Made by a program: the position numbers and the translations under genes
NCBI GenBank assembly: GCA_963457665.1
Contig: OY735206.1
Coordinates: forward strand, 28,529,377-28,593,376
Reading direction: 5' to 3'
Source: Thysanoteuthis rhombus
Lineage: Eukaryota > Mollusca > Cephalopoda > Oegopsida > Thysanoteuthidae
DNA: 64,000 nt
Shown here: positions 12,742-23,908 of the stretch, one piece after another
Layout: each line of letters starts with the position of its first letter
How positions within the stretch are numbered: position 1 is the first letter of the stretch
Notes under the pieces: generated by a model
Databases searched by the model: none
Told to the model about the DNA's origin: nothing
The model's input: the letters and a program-made list of their open reading frames with translations, nothing else

Positions 12742-12747
<6 letters not shown>

Positions 12748-12942
12748 GTTTATATTTAAATTTATGTGAGTGTACTTTGGCAGAAATTCTTCTTTCATAC
12801 ATGTTTCGTTATATGACAGACAAGTTTTTTCAACTTTGAGGCAACTTTTTCTTGTTATTTTCTGTTCACTTGTTATGAAACAAGAACATAATTGAAAAAT
12901 AGTGTTCGTCCATCATATTTGATGATGTATATAAATGTATGT

Positions 12943-12971
12943 GTCTGTGTGTGTGTGTGTGTGCGTGTCTT

Positions 12972-13012
<41 letters not shown>
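12943..13012. repeat. (GT)n followed by (TA)n
   Basis: GT units at 12943-12968, then (TA)n from 12976 to 13012. Confidence 0.95.
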
Positions 13013-13018
<6 letters not shown>

Positions 13019-13342
13019 TTATGAAGACAAAAACATACATATGCATATACATCTAAGCATATAATAGGCGTCTATGCGAATTTCTTTTCTGTTTGTGTGC
13101 ACAATGGTCTCATTGGTTAATTTACTTTCCTATTATGACATGACAATGAGCATTATGTCATTGTAACTCTTCTGACTTTATGTCCAATCACTCTTTGAAA
13201 CAGTCTGGGTTGGACCATGACTCAGAAAATATAAATTATGATACTTGAAATATTGAAAATAAATTAGCGAATGAAATAGCTTTAGGCTCCGTAGCGCCAA
13301 TCCATGCATAAATAAACTCATCATTTTTACTGGTATGTTTCT

Positions 13343-13347
<5 letters not shown>

Positions 13348-13398
<51 letters not shown>
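13348..13398. repeat. (TA)n microsatellite
   Basis: Pure TA run of about 25 units. Confidence 0.97.
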
Positions 13399-13401
<3 letters not shown>

Positions 13402-13680
13402 GTAAAACACGAAATACAACCAATTTTTGTGCATCGTTTTTAAACTTGATAAATTACGCTTCATAATCATTCGACGAATTGAATATCAATAGTTGGCAGC
13501 AATTTTTTTCAATAATGGTAACGACACATGTGTATCCATATACATATTTTTGTTTGTATAATTTTCCACTATCTATATATACATATAGATATCGAAAAAT
13601 TTTGAACGTCTTTAGTGATTGTGGCCATGCAAAATTCGAGAGACGTAATTAATTCATCGATTTCCCTTTTTTCATATTAG

Positions 13681-13766
13681 GTTAATTGAGCACTCTCGGA
13701 AGATGGCATGCTGCCAAAAGACAGCTCACGATTTCAGCTGAGCAACTAACCAGACCTGTGTATTAC
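13681..13766. repeat. Dispersed short repeat, copy 1 of 3
   Basis: Contains GGCATGCTGCCAAAAGACAG and, about 45 bp on, GAGCAACTAACCAGACCTG. Related sequence with the same order and spacing lies at 37347-37424 (GGCATTCTGCCAAAAAACG, then GAATAACCAGACATG) and 52353-52432 (GGTATGCTGCTAAAATAAT, then GAGTGACTAGCAGATCTG). Class unknown; no terminal repeats are visible. Confidence 0.55.
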
Positions 13767-14323
13767 TTCTTGATCGAAAATGCTTGCTAGAAAAAGGTTC
13801 CATAAAGTATTTTCCATCGTAACCAATACGAACATGATTTTTCGTTTAATTTTTCCACATTGATATTCCTATCAAAAGTAATTTCTTTCCAAAATTCAAC
13901 TTCTGCCAAAACCTAAAATAGTTTTTAACCTTATCAAGTGGCTAAAAAAATAAATTACGGAATTATTCTTGCCCTTTTTGAATCTATTCTGAATTATGCG
14001 TAACGTTTCAGTCCGTCTTTGGCATAAGAAACAGAAACAAACAGAAACAAACATAGCAAACAGGAAGTAAGGAATAGGAACACACGAACACACAATAGGC
14101 CGGTGCTAACCAAGTTATTCCGGCTTTGTACTGGTGTTCGCTGGCTGCTGATCTGGTTTGATTTAGACAACTGTCGAAAAAATGATGGTAGAACTGAACT
14201 TTATGGGAAGGAGAGAGAGATGCAGGGTTTTGGTATGTAAAAATATAAGGATGGAACAAAGATATATTCGCTAAAGGAAAACGACATCGTGAGCTGTTGT
14301 TGTAGTGCTGTGTTTGTGTCTGA

Positions 14324-14365
<42 letters not shown>
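14324..14365. repeat. (GT)n microsatellite
   Basis: Pure GT run of about 20 units. Confidence 0.97.
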
Positions 14366-14367
<2 letters not shown>

Positions 14368-15071
14368 GTGTTACTATTGCAGCTGTATAGTATATCTAGA
14401 TAAAGACAATGCTCCAGGTTGGTTTTATGAACTCGGACTAAAGGATAGTTTTGTTCTATCAAATATGGCTTCGCTGTCCCGTTATAAGTCAATGTTCATG
14501 CTTGTCTATATAACATTGGAGAGGTTTCTAACAAGACAAGTTTTCTTTAATCACAGCTCTCCAAACAGACCAATTTAATCATCGGTGCTGGGTCTAAGGT
14601 ATTGATGTGTTTCGACATTTATATATATACATGTATCTATCCAGACTTCACTTAACCCTTACTGCTCTGAGTAGAAACTTGAAATTTTGCACACACTCTC
14701 CTCTCAATGAGTACACGAATCCTTTGTGTGAAAATTCCAATAAAACAATTTTTAGTGGGGATGGGGAGGTCAGTATGTGATATAAGTTCATACAAAATTG
14801 GTCCCAACTTAACGCCTGTTTACTTTTTGTGATCACAACCTGACAAAAGGCAAGAGAAGCTACTTATTCATCGATCACCCCTCTTTCCAACATTTTAATA
14901 GATTACTACCAAAACAGCATACATAGATGGCGGTGGTGATCCATAATTTCCCTCGGAATGCTAGTTAAAATTAATTTTGACTTCTTTTTTTTTTTTACCT
15001 TCATCCCATTTTTTTATATCTATTAATTCGGGACGTTTATTTTTACGGCAACGAATGAATAGCGCAATCGA
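14366..15071. other. Unclassified intergenic DNA
   Basis: No gene or named repeat seen. GAAACTTGAAATTTTGCACA near 14668 resembles a phrase common in degenerate invertebrate intergenic repeats but does not define an element. Confidence 0.4.
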
Positions 15072-15180
15072 AAAAAAAGTGAGCTCCTAGTAAGAATCGA
15101 ACTCACATCCCTCAATCAGAAAGAAGCCCATATTACATTTGGTTACGATAACCGCTCCTCCAAAGAAGCTTCATGAGTTA
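15072..15180 (-). repeat. tRNA-derived SINE-like sequence
   Basis: On the minus strand an A-box-like GGAGCGGTTATCG precedes a B-box-like GTGAGTTCGATTCTTAC at about pol III promoter spacing, followed by CTAGGAGC that could pair with GCTTCTTTGG upstream. The cloverleaf is not intact, so this is a SINE head or tRNA pseudogene rather than a working tRNA. Confidence 0.45.
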
Positions 15181-15639
15181 ACAGGAGTATTAAATATTTA
15201 ATAAAGCTGAGAGTCAGACAATAGTTGTGCTACTTTGTTTTTAGTAATTTTAATAACCCTTTCCTTTAAAGGCCCATCTCTGTTACAGCCTCCACCTTTT
15301 AAAGCCCTTTCCTCTGAAAGCACCTCCATTTAAGGCTATCAAAAATAGTATTTCATCCATGGAAGTCACATCTATTTAATTTCTGACATCGTAAAATAGA
15401 ATTCCATTATTTGATAACGTAATAATGGAATGTCAATTAAATGAAATCAGATTCATAGAAGGGGAAGGGAATGCTCAGTGGAGATCGCATTTGTTATTTT
15501 GATTTGTCCGTCGGATAGTCAGTTAGTGACAGCAATTGCTGCTTTAGACGCTAGCACATCTAAAAACAACAACAACAACAATATTGATAGTAATAATAAT
15601 TAAAGAGCTTGTGATATTGGTTCGCCAAATCCTTCTTTG

Positions 15640-15740
15640 TGTAGTTTATGTTGTTACCTCAACGTTTCGGACGATACATTCTCTTTCTCATTCACGCCCA
15701 TGTCCTGTGCCTCCGACTACTCCAACCGACGACGACTTAA
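15640..15740 (-). repeat. GAAACG-type terminal repeat fragment, possibly Penelope-like
   Basis: Minus-strand TCGTCCGAAACGTTGAGGTA resembles the GGCCGAAACGTT motif of the repeats at 26.1 and 41.4 kb, and it too is followed by an AACAACA-like stretch. No flanking RT is visible. Assignment is by motif resemblance only. Confidence 0.3.
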
Positions 15741-16086
15741 CCCAACATAACATCGTCATTTGGTTTTGCATATGGGAAGCATCAAAAAAATTTCACATAT
15801 AAATTAGTGATAATTGCTACTTAGCTTTACACTATTTCGGCTTACCAGAGCTTTTTTACAGGAACGATATACCTCCAGATCACAAGAGAAACCTGTGTAT
15901 ATGTGATTTTGACAACAGGGTGACGCAATATAAGCTGACCATATTGATTTTTCGGTCGACTGATTTTTGTGTTTTGTGTTTTGTGTTTTATGCGTGTGTT
16001 CCTTTTGTGACAGGAATTTTGATATCGAATGTCATTGAAACACTCAAGATATAATGGTCTTTAAGAATGATAATGGTCAGATCATT

Positions 16087-16387
16087 CTGTACCAGCCTGC
16101 AAACTGAGAACCATACTACGTGCACGAGAGAGAATCATGTTCAACATAATATGAAGAGATCACAAAACAGCACGTTATATTAGAGGGAAAACTAAAGTCT
16201 GAGATATGATTCAACCAATAAGGAAAACTTAAATGGCAATGGGTCTGACAAAATATGAGATGGCACGATGAACTAGTTCAGAAAGTTCAGGTTCCGTGAC
16301 GCCCACGATAGAGAGGTTTGGCAAATCTTAGGGAAGGTATTTGTCGATGGACAGACGATAAAAGGATGATGATGATGATGATGATAT
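16087..16387 (+). pseudogene. RTE-like retrotransposon 3' fragment, copy 2 (internally deleted)
   Basis: Begins with the family's conserved CTGCAAACTGAGAACCATAC stretch. It keeps RIMFN (as RERIMFN), KWQW-like and the C-terminal F-R--HDREVW-ILGKVF block, then a short (GAT)n tail at 16367-16386. Compared with copies at 9.4 and 30.4 kb it lacks roughly 110 bp encoding the WAGHVAR to WIPRDH part: the join lies near 16246, between GGGTCTGA and CAAAATATGAGATGG. Stops and the deletion make it a relic. Confidence 0.8.
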
Positions 16388-16747
16388 TCTACGGGAACTT
16401 TATTAAATCTTATTTCATTCACTGCTGCCTGCTGCCTTGATTGGTTAGTTAAAAAACATCGCATGTTTACATATCCTACGCTGACAGATATTAGAGAAAG
16501 ATGTTGTAGTTGCGAATTTTCGACAAGAAAAGATAAAAGTTCCCCGGACACTAGGGCCCCCAGAGTCTGATAAAAGCTTCTCTCATGTTTTTTCTAATTT
16601 TTTCACTGTTTTTATACCGTCAAGTTGGGAGGTAACGTATATAAATAAACAGAAATGAGAGAAGATTGTGAACAGCAGAAAATATACTGAACGTTTGTAG
16701 GAGTGGATACAGTAGACATGAGTAAGAATTGAGGGATGGTCATACGG

Positions 16748-16748
<1 letters not shown>

Positions 16749-16793
<45 letters not shown>
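16749..16793. repeat. (TA)n microsatellite
   Basis: Pure TA run. It is followed immediately by AGGGTGGGCCAAATGTAGTG, which resembles a mariner-type inverted terminal repeat; no matching second terminus was found. Confidence 0.95.
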
Positions 16794-16797
<4 letters not shown>

Positions 16798-16978
16798 GGG
16801 CCAAATGTAGTGAACGATTGAAGAAGTTCATCTCGTAAGCATTTTTGGACATTGATGCTAACCGGAATTTGTGTCACAGTGTCGAGGACAAGTTCCTGGA
16901 ATGTAGCGTAAAAGACTAAATATGACACGATAAGTACTGCGTAACTACTTTTAGCCTATCCTATACTCATATATATAG

Positions 16979-16979
<1 letters not shown>

Positions 16980-17012
<33 letters not shown>
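16980..17012. repeat. (CA)n microsatellite
   Basis: Pure CA run of about 16 units flanked by ATATAGATA and ATACATATATAG. Confidence 0.97.
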
Positions 17013-17017
<5 letters not shown>

Positions 17018-17194
17018 TATATAGAAAGAGAGGTGGGTATATAAAAGTGAGATTAAGATATCAAAAATCCATGCTTGTACAAATGGTTTTCTTTATCCTA
17101 AATTTGACGTTTCACCGGAGCTGGCTATACCACTCAATTGTTACCCCCGCCGACTACACGTCACAGATCGCTCATGAAAACACCATTTTATGTA

Positions 17195-17245
17195 TAACTT
17201 CACTTCTTGATAAAGCCAACTCTAGCGAAACGTAGAAACTGAAAT
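17195..17245 (+). repeat. Hammerhead-like terminal motif (CTTGATAAAGCC...GCGAAACG)
   Basis: CTTGATAAAGCC, a short loop, then GCGAAACGTAG. Motifs of this shape (CTGA/CTTGA-GA, small hairpin, CGAAAC) recur at the ends of Penelope-like elements in animals (family knowledge). There is no adjacent RT, so this is a weak call. Confidence 0.3.
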
Positions 17246-17329
17246 AGAGGGAATCATTTGTACATGTACAGCCTTTTCATATTGTCTGATATATAATAAT
17301 CTACCTTTCTACACTGATCATATATATAT

Positions 17330-17360
17330 GTGTTTGTGTGTGTGTGTGTGTGTGTGAGAG
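17330..17360. repeat. (GT)n microsatellite
   Basis: Short GT run ending in GAGAGAG. Confidence 0.9.
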
Positions 17361-17851
17361 AGTATGCTGAAAGAGCTTTATATATCATTTTTACTTTTTC
17401 ATATCCATCAATGTCCGATTCACCGCTTGAAGAGCAAGTTTATGGGCCATTATGCATTCATCTTTCACAAACAATAATAACTATACAAAAGGTGGTTTGT
17501 ATGAAATTTCTGTCCATGTGCAATTTTAGGTACTTCCACTCAAAAAGTCATACCTTCGTTTTTTTTCTCGAAATTCACCAGTTTTGAGAAAAATTATATT
17601 TATGCGTTGGGAGGAAGGTTTTATTCGTGATGTTACTATAATGCTTAACTGGAGCCCTACTTCCCGTCCGTCGAACAAAAGAAGTTGAATGTAAAGTATT
17701 TGATTACTTTTTAATTTCCATTATGGAAGGTGGTTGTTTAAGTTCTCAAAGAATTTCTGTAACACTTTGTGGAAGAGTGAACAATAGACTATGAAATATG
17801 TGATTGAAATTAGGAGCGGATCCATGCACGATTATCACTCCTACGTCACAG

Positions 17852-18340
17852 TTATATATCAAAACCGCATAATATCGCCGAATCTTTCCTGTCAGCAATA
17901 TCTCCAATATCTATGTGAATTTCAACCAGATTTTGTAGAATGGTGTCCAAATCATATGTAATCAATATAATGTCATGTCTGTCCTCACGATATCTCCAAA
18001 AGTCATGAATGAATTTATATGAGATTGTACAGAGGTGTTGGGAATGAGGTGAGGCAGATGTGGTAAAAGTTGGGTTCCGATTTAGGATTTTTTTCCTGGT
18101 TGGATGATATTTTTCCGTTATTCTTCGAATTATATTTATGTTTACGTCCATGGCTGACCACATAATATCTCCAGATGTAATAAAGAAAATTCGGATGACA
18201 TTTTGTTGCAGGGTAAGCAAGTGGCTACAGAAGAATGATTCAATTCTTCCACCTGACAATGATGTTAGCTGGTTTATGCTCTCTTGGAATATTTTCTGGT
18301 TTAGTTTTTGTATTTTATATGTTTTTAAACTTGCAGCCAC
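17852..18340 (-). other. 162-codon open frame, unknown, possibly fortuitous
   Basis: The minus strand is open from an ATG at 18340 to a stop at 17852. This is the longest frame in the window not driven by a microsatellite, a skewed tract or a recognised transposon. The product is hydrophilic with two cysteines near the middle, no signal peptide and no domain I recognise. There is no visible splice context or promoter. It may be chance, or a fragment of an unrecognised element. The opposite strand has only a 70-codon frame. Confidence 0.2.
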
Positions 18341-19370
18341 AAGCGGATAAAATACATTACTGATTTTTAGTGAAGCCCATGTTATATTCGTGGTCGTATC
18401 GTACTCGAGTAAATTTGTTCAAAGATATCAAATCAATAAATATTTTGAAATAGAAGACCGTTTTATGTTTCTTTGATCCATCCGTAATTTGCTCGTCTTA
18501 GTGATCTACGATTTCCAGTGACACATTTTCGTTTCTTTATTAGGCCCTGTTTAGCAATTCTCCCAGCTTTGATACCCCCTTACCCGCCCAATCTGACTGA
18601 CTGGCAATACACAAATCTTGAAATTCTCCCCTTTTCATATATGTAGTGGTAGCTCGTGTGTATGTTGTCCGTTTACGAAGGCTACTGGCAGGCGATCGAG
18701 TCGTGATGTCGCAGATATTTTTATTTGTTTTCATTTTATATATCAGTTTGGAATAGCGTGACTGACTAATAGACAGCTATACAAAAGAAGGCACAATGAT
18801 ATTCATATATTCAGATGCGAATACGAAGTCACCGCTTTTTTCCTTTCCTCGTATTAATTTTAAATGAATCTCTTTTTAAGTCTGTTTATAAACGATTAGA
18901 ATAGATTATTTTTTCTCTCTTTATTCTTTAATCAAAACATGCTTTTTAAATATCACAAATGCACCATTCCACTGCCTACTCGTGACAAACAAGACATTTA
19001 TTGTTTTGTCAAATCCCATTTACAACCGAGAACACAAAAGAAGAAATAATGACAAAAAGTAAAAAGTGGAACCGGTGGACAAGTGATGGCTCAATGTCAC
19101 GGTAAATCAACCACAATTTTTGTGACTCCGTGTGTTCGATGACCCTGTCTGCAATCTTTGATGTTTCTGGTGTTAGGTTTTAGACCCCTACTACCCCCAA
19201 TCATCAGTCACTTAGAACGCAAACAGTATCCGTTACAAAAATGAATCTTAACATCCTTATAGTGCTTCAAAACTGTCAGAAATAGGACCAAACATTAAAG
19301 AATACAAAACTATCCGTACCTTGCATAAATGTTTCATCGTAATACGAGTATCTTTGATTGAAAAAATAAA
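18341..19370. other. Unclassified A+T-rich intergenic DNA
   Basis: No gene, inverted repeat or satellite recognised. Confidence 0.5.
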
Positions 19371-19790
19371 TCTTTTATCTAAAATTATCTTTTTTCATCT
19401 AAAATTATCTTAAAAATAGACCTTTCATCCAAAATTATCCCTTAAAAAGATCTTTTGCCTTGAATTATCATGAAAAATAGACTTTTTATCCACAGTTATT
19501 CTTTAAAAATAGATCTTTCATCTAAAATTATCTTAAAAAATAGATTTTTAATATAAAATAAGCCCTTTTATCGAAAATTATCTCTAATAAAAGGTCTTTT
19601 TATCTGGAATTATCTTGAAAAATAGACTTTTACCTAAGATTAATTTTGAAAAATAATCATTTCATATGAATTTACCCGAAAAAATAGATTTTTCATCTAA
19701 AAGTAGCTTTAAAATTAATTTTTTCATCTAGAATTATCCTTAAAAACAGATCTTTCAATTAAAATTATCGTTAAAAGATAGATATTCTAT
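19371..19790. repeat. Degenerate minisatellite, period about 33-35 bp, roughly 12 units
   Basis: Recurring core ATAGATCTTTCATCTAAAAT followed by TATCTTAAAA, with substitutions and small indels in every unit. Spacing of successive TTT(C/T)ATC-AAAATTATC blocks is about 33-35 bp. Confidence 0.85.
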
Positions 19791-20224
19791 TTATGGATAT
19801 GCGAAAAAAAGATCATAACTGGACATTGTTGTTTGGCTGGTTGATTATCCTGATCATTTCGGGAGCTACGATGATTCTATACAAATAAAAGATATTGAAG
19901 CAAGATTGAACATTGAAAGATAATGGGAAAAAAAATTTAGAAATCTTTGGTCGAATTTCTGTCAAGTTTGCAGCTTTATAAGGTAGTCGAAATAAGCCTT
20001 TTGAAATGTGCAGGGTAATTTTTGCCCTCCGTGCACTTTCTCTAAGCATGAAGAATCGTTTCTATGAATTAGAAAACTTGGAGAATAGAACTTCTCTGGA
20101 CGTTAAATAAGATTTCTAAACCTTGTAACGTCGTGACTAACGTAGTAAAATATTTGCCGTATTTGTCAAAATATAATTAGTGTATTTCATGCCTGGTACG
20201 ACGCTACAAGTAGTAAGACGCAAC

Positions 20225-20765
20225 CTATAATTCATCAGCAGCAGCTGCAGTAGTCTTTTAATGCCAATCGTTGAACATCAACCTTCCTCCATTCTTGCTA
20301 CATAACCAGCCCATTGCTAATGTTCTTATGATATCTCTGAGCCCTGTTTTTCTTTACTATACTGTGTTGTCTTGTGATATGTTCATGTGGTGTTGATTAT
20401 GGCACTCTCCTGCGTACGTTGCATGGTTCTCAGTGTGAAAGTCAACCTTTTCATAAGGCTCCATATTCTAGCTGCATCGGTGACAAATGGGAGAATGCAT
20501 TAGTTGTGTTCCCTTCTTGTTAGAATTAGTAGGATTTTCTTTGTTCTTGAAGATTGATCTCGCCCTGACGAAAGATTGCTAATCTAGATTGATTCTTCGC
20601 GTGACTTCTTTTGAAGGTTCCATTGATATTCATAACCCTAAGTAGATGTAATGGGCCATTTTTTTTTCAGCCTTACGTTCTATGTTCTGATCGTTGAGTC
20701 TTTGTCCTCAATTTGTCTGTTGTCCATGATCTTTGTTTCACTGATGTGTGTGCTTGTAGATTGTG
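20225..20765 (-). pseudogene. RTE-like retrotransposon relic, copy 3 (minus strand, internally deleted)
   Basis: On the minus strand it reads KTKIMDNRQIEDKDSTIR near 20740-20690, which corresponds to the 'KTK(V/I)M' block downstream of the RT palm in this clade. It continues through a YGALW-like stretch and reaches QWAGYVARMEEG at about 20310. Directly after that it jumps to the 3' tail (GIKRLLQ), skipping the WIPRD to LGKVY portion that other copies have. The usual (GAT)n tail is replaced by GCAGCAGCTGCTGATGA-like sequence. It keeps more 5' sequence than most copies in this window. Multiple stops make it dead. Confidence 0.78.
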
Positions 20766-21169
20766 GAAAGGATTTCCCCTAACCCTTGCAGTTTGACTTT
20801 CGAATGCTAGAATGCAGAGTAGTTTTGAGGGCGTTCTGGAGGGAGATAATGTGTCTTATCAGCCCAGAAATGCAGAATTTGAAAACTGGAAAATGATGAG
20901 TAATAATGTCAAATCATATGAACTGAGGGCTTACTATGGGCTAGAGACCCAATAAGTCCCATCTATTTTACTTATAGCTAGGGGGATGACGGATAGATTC
21001 ATGCTTTTCCCAGAGACACCATTGAAAAATGAATGTGAACAGCCTCGGTGAGATTCCGAACTCGACTTACGTCATCAATTGTTATGTCTTTTGCGCCTCC
21101 TGTTAAGGTTTTGGCATCAACTGAACGCCACATAGTTCTCCTCACGGGATAACAAAAAAGAAGTTCTGA

Positions 21170-21995
21170 CTGGGAAAAATGGCATTATTTTTTTTTTGAA
21201 TAACACAAAATGAAGGAGTAAGGATAAGGGAGATAAAAAATGAAATAAAAACAGAGAAGTAAAAATTAAAAGAAATGAAAATAAAATTGAAAAAATGAAG
21301 GAAGAAAAAAAATAAAAAAATAGTTGAAAGAGATAGACGGTAAAAAAGATAATTATTTTGCCAAAGGAATGAACTAGATCGCAGAAACAAAAGGAAGAAG
21401 ATAAAGAGAAGGAAAAAGAAAAAGTTTAGGAAGGATTAAAAAGAAATTAAAGAAGATGAAAAAAAGAGTGTGAATGAATAGAAGGAGAAACTGAAGGAAA
21501 AGAACAAAGAAAGTATGAAAGATATAAGGAAGGAAATTAACAGAGAAAATGGAAAAGGAGGAAAAAAGAAAGAAAAAGAGGGAAAGAAGGGAGGAAAGAA
21601 AGAAAAGAGAGAAATGAACGAAAAAAGAAAGAAAGGGGAGAAAGGGGAATAAAGATTGATTGTAAGAATATAAAAAATATATAAGAGGGAAAAAAGAATG
21701 AGAGGGAGAGAAAAAACAAGAAACAAACAAGGTAAGAAAGAAAATAGATAGAGAAAAGAAATAAAGAAGTGTAAAAAATATAAAGAAGGAAAAACAGGGA
21801 GAGATAGAAGGAGTGGAAGAAATAAGGGAAAAGAAAGAAAGAAAGAAAGAAGGAAGGAAAGAAAAATAGAAAAAAGAAACAAACAAACTAACGAGAAGAG
21901 ATAGAAAGATTGAAACGTTAGAAGGAAAAGACAAAATAAAAATTTTAGTGAATAAGCCAAAAATACAATTAAAAATAAGTAAGATAAAGGCCACA
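21170..21995. repeat. Long polypurine tract (A/G-rich plus strand)
   Basis: About 800 bp in which the plus strand is overwhelmingly A and G, with local GAAA/AAGG/AAAGAAAG repeats (for example 21835-21860). The minus strand gives frames of up to 206 codons, rich in F, S and L, purely from TTT/CTT/TCT codons. Homopurine tracts of this kind can adopt triplex (H-DNA) structure. Confidence 0.9.
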
Positions 21996-22028
21996 GAAAA
22001 GAAGAGATATCGTATGAGGAAAACCTAA

Positions 22029-22062
22029 CGAGAGAGAGAGACAGAGAGAGAAAGAGAGAGAT
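22029..22062. repeat. (GA)n microsatellite, interrupted
   Basis: AGAGAGAGA units with an ACAG interruption. Confidence 0.9.
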
Positions 22063-22089
22063 AATTAAAGGAACCCCCTACTTCAACAG

Positions 22090-22420
22090 TCAGCATTGTT
22101 TGATTACCAAAGTAGGACTGCCCCGGGTTGGAGGAGCGGGTTGAACAGGGTTAGCCGTACCACTAAAACAAAACACTCCTTGCAATCGACCGCAGCATTC
22201 GGCTCATTTCAGTCACTGGGACACGTACGAAGGATTGGAACGGTGCGAACTCGAATACCATTTGTCCAAACATTAGTCCATCGTGCACGAAATACATTCT
22301 CAGTTTAAATAAATACCATATACCGTTAGTCACTCATTAGAAACCGCCACGTGACTAATATCTCTTGGCAGCATGTCGGGTTCAAGAACGAGCAATTAAA
22401 GAATCGGTGAGAAAAAAAGG
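22090..22420. other. GC-richer intergenic block
   Basis: Includes GGGTTGGAGGAGCGGGTTGA and a 70-codon frame with no recognised domain. No termini were found. Confidence 0.3.
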
Positions 22421-22611
22421 GTAATCAAGGAATTAATTGCTTTTCTAGCTTTCTGTTGGATAACTGAAAAGTCCGATTTCTCAAAGGGCCCAATTTGACT
22501 TGAAATTTCTTTGTAAAATGAATTTTACTTGAGGGGTACAAAAGCAACAAAAACGCTTTTTTTCTAGAGTAAACGCTTGAAATCCAGCCCTCTCGGTCCG
22601 TATGTAACACA

Positions 22612-22623
22612 TTGAGAGAGAGA

Positions 22624-22670
<47 letters not shown>
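22612..22670. repeat. (GA)n microsatellite
   Basis: GA run of about 29 units with one GATA interruption. Confidence 0.97.
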
Positions 22671-22672
<2 letters not shown>

Positions 22673-23084
22673 TGGATTGCTTAAACCTATGGTGACAGTT
22701 TTGATTAACATTGACAGGTCTGGTTGACGGTTTCAGATCCTTATCACCAAAATTGAACGAGAGCAAATAATTCAAGTTTAATAGAGGTCACATTACATAT
22801 TAATATACTTTTGAATACATGCAGTTTCGTATATGCATATGCTCATTCAAATGTGACTATATATCTCTACCACTGCCATTGTCATCAATAACGGAGTGAA
22901 CATTAGTTCACATATAACTATGATATAGGGGGGCTGTGTATCATGGAATATTGACTTAATATATGAAAAGTATCTCTCAATCCAAAAAGAATTCTCAGAT
23001 CTGCCACCAAATTAATTACTTCTGCCTTAGCCCATGACCTACACTTCCAGCAAATGTTATTGATATTTATTGAGAACTCTCAAA

Positions 23085-23516
23085 TATATTTTGTGGACAA
23101 ACAGAACAAAAAGAAGGGTCGTCAGCCAATGTATCATCCCGATAGTCACCTATGAAGCCGAAATATGTAACCTTATCAGGAGATTGACCCTTAAACTTAC
23201 AACCATGTAACGTGCCCAAGAGAGAATTATGTTCAACGTCACATGGAGAGATTACAAGACGGTACAGAATAACAAAAAACAAAAACAAACAAGAGGCAGA
23301 GACATCATAGAATCCTGGAGGAAGCTCAAATGGCAATGGGCTGGTCATGTTGCTAGAATTTCAGGCAACTGATGTAAATCCCAGCTCAAAGCGTGGATCC
23401 TCAGAGATCATATTGAGACCATATAAGTAATTGAAACTGGCAGAAAATAAGATGTGACGAGCAGAAAGCGCTGGGTCCCTGACACCCAACGATGGACGCT
23501 AAAAGTCTGGTGATGG
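23085..23516 (+). pseudogene. RTE-like retrotransposon 3' fragment, copy 4
   Basis: Starts within the CCCGATAGTCACCTATG-like segment (IVTYG motif). It then has the conserved ACCATGTAACGTGCCCAAGAG / RIMFN-like region, TCACATGGAGAGATTACAAG, CAAATGGCAATGGGCTGGTC (KWQWAGHVA) and a decayed WIPRDH. The terminal GATGGACGCTAAAAGTCTGG is followed by only GATGGTG, so the microsatellite tail is vestigial. Several stops and deletions compared with the copy at 30.4 kb. Confidence 0.82.
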
Positions 23517-23837
23517 TGAACATGAGAAAAATTTTAAAAAGACACTCTCTAAATCGGGAAAGAATCCCTGTATCCACCACAAAATTATCTTCCTTGGAAC
23601 ATGGCTCACTCTTCTGCAAAATCTCATTTAAAATTATTGAAAACGTTCGAAAATGTATTAGCCAACCGCAGTCAGAGGCGACCCAAAGGTTTCTCCTTCG
23701 TTCACAGGGAGTTGGGCGACTACCAATAACAATTTATTCCCCCACAATCACAAGCACCATAGAGTATACTCGGTTAGTTGCTGAGAGAACAGTGAATTTT
23801 GTCTTGAGGAGGAGTTTTCCTCACCATTTTTTTTTAT

Positions 23838-23908
23838 ACCAAGATTCGAACCTAGATCATTTTGCGTGTTTGGAAGATGCGCCAACCACCTCATCGTCAG
23901 AGGGTAGC
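23838..23908 (-). repeat. tRNA-Gly(TCC)-like pseudogene or SINE head
   Basis: The minus strand shows GAGGTGGTTGGCGC (A-box region), CATCTTCCAAACACG, which resembles a TCC anticodon arm, and CTAGGTTCGAATCTTGG (B box and T stem). The acceptor stem does not pair, so a functional tRNA is unlikely; a SINE head or tRNA pseudogene fits best. Confidence 0.5.

Noticed and set aside
15072-15180. Functional tRNA gene on the minus strand
   Set aside because: A and B box-like strings are present, but the acceptor and anticodon stems do not pair; called SINE-like instead.
16793-16930. mariner element suggested by AGGGTGGGCCAAATGTAGTG
   Set aside because: No second inverted terminus and no transposase motif on either strand; kept only as a remark.
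21374-21994. 206-codon minus-strand frame (and a 174-codon one) rich in F, L and S
   Set aside because: It arises from the homopurine tract; any frame lacking A/G on that strand avoids stops. No domain or codon structure.
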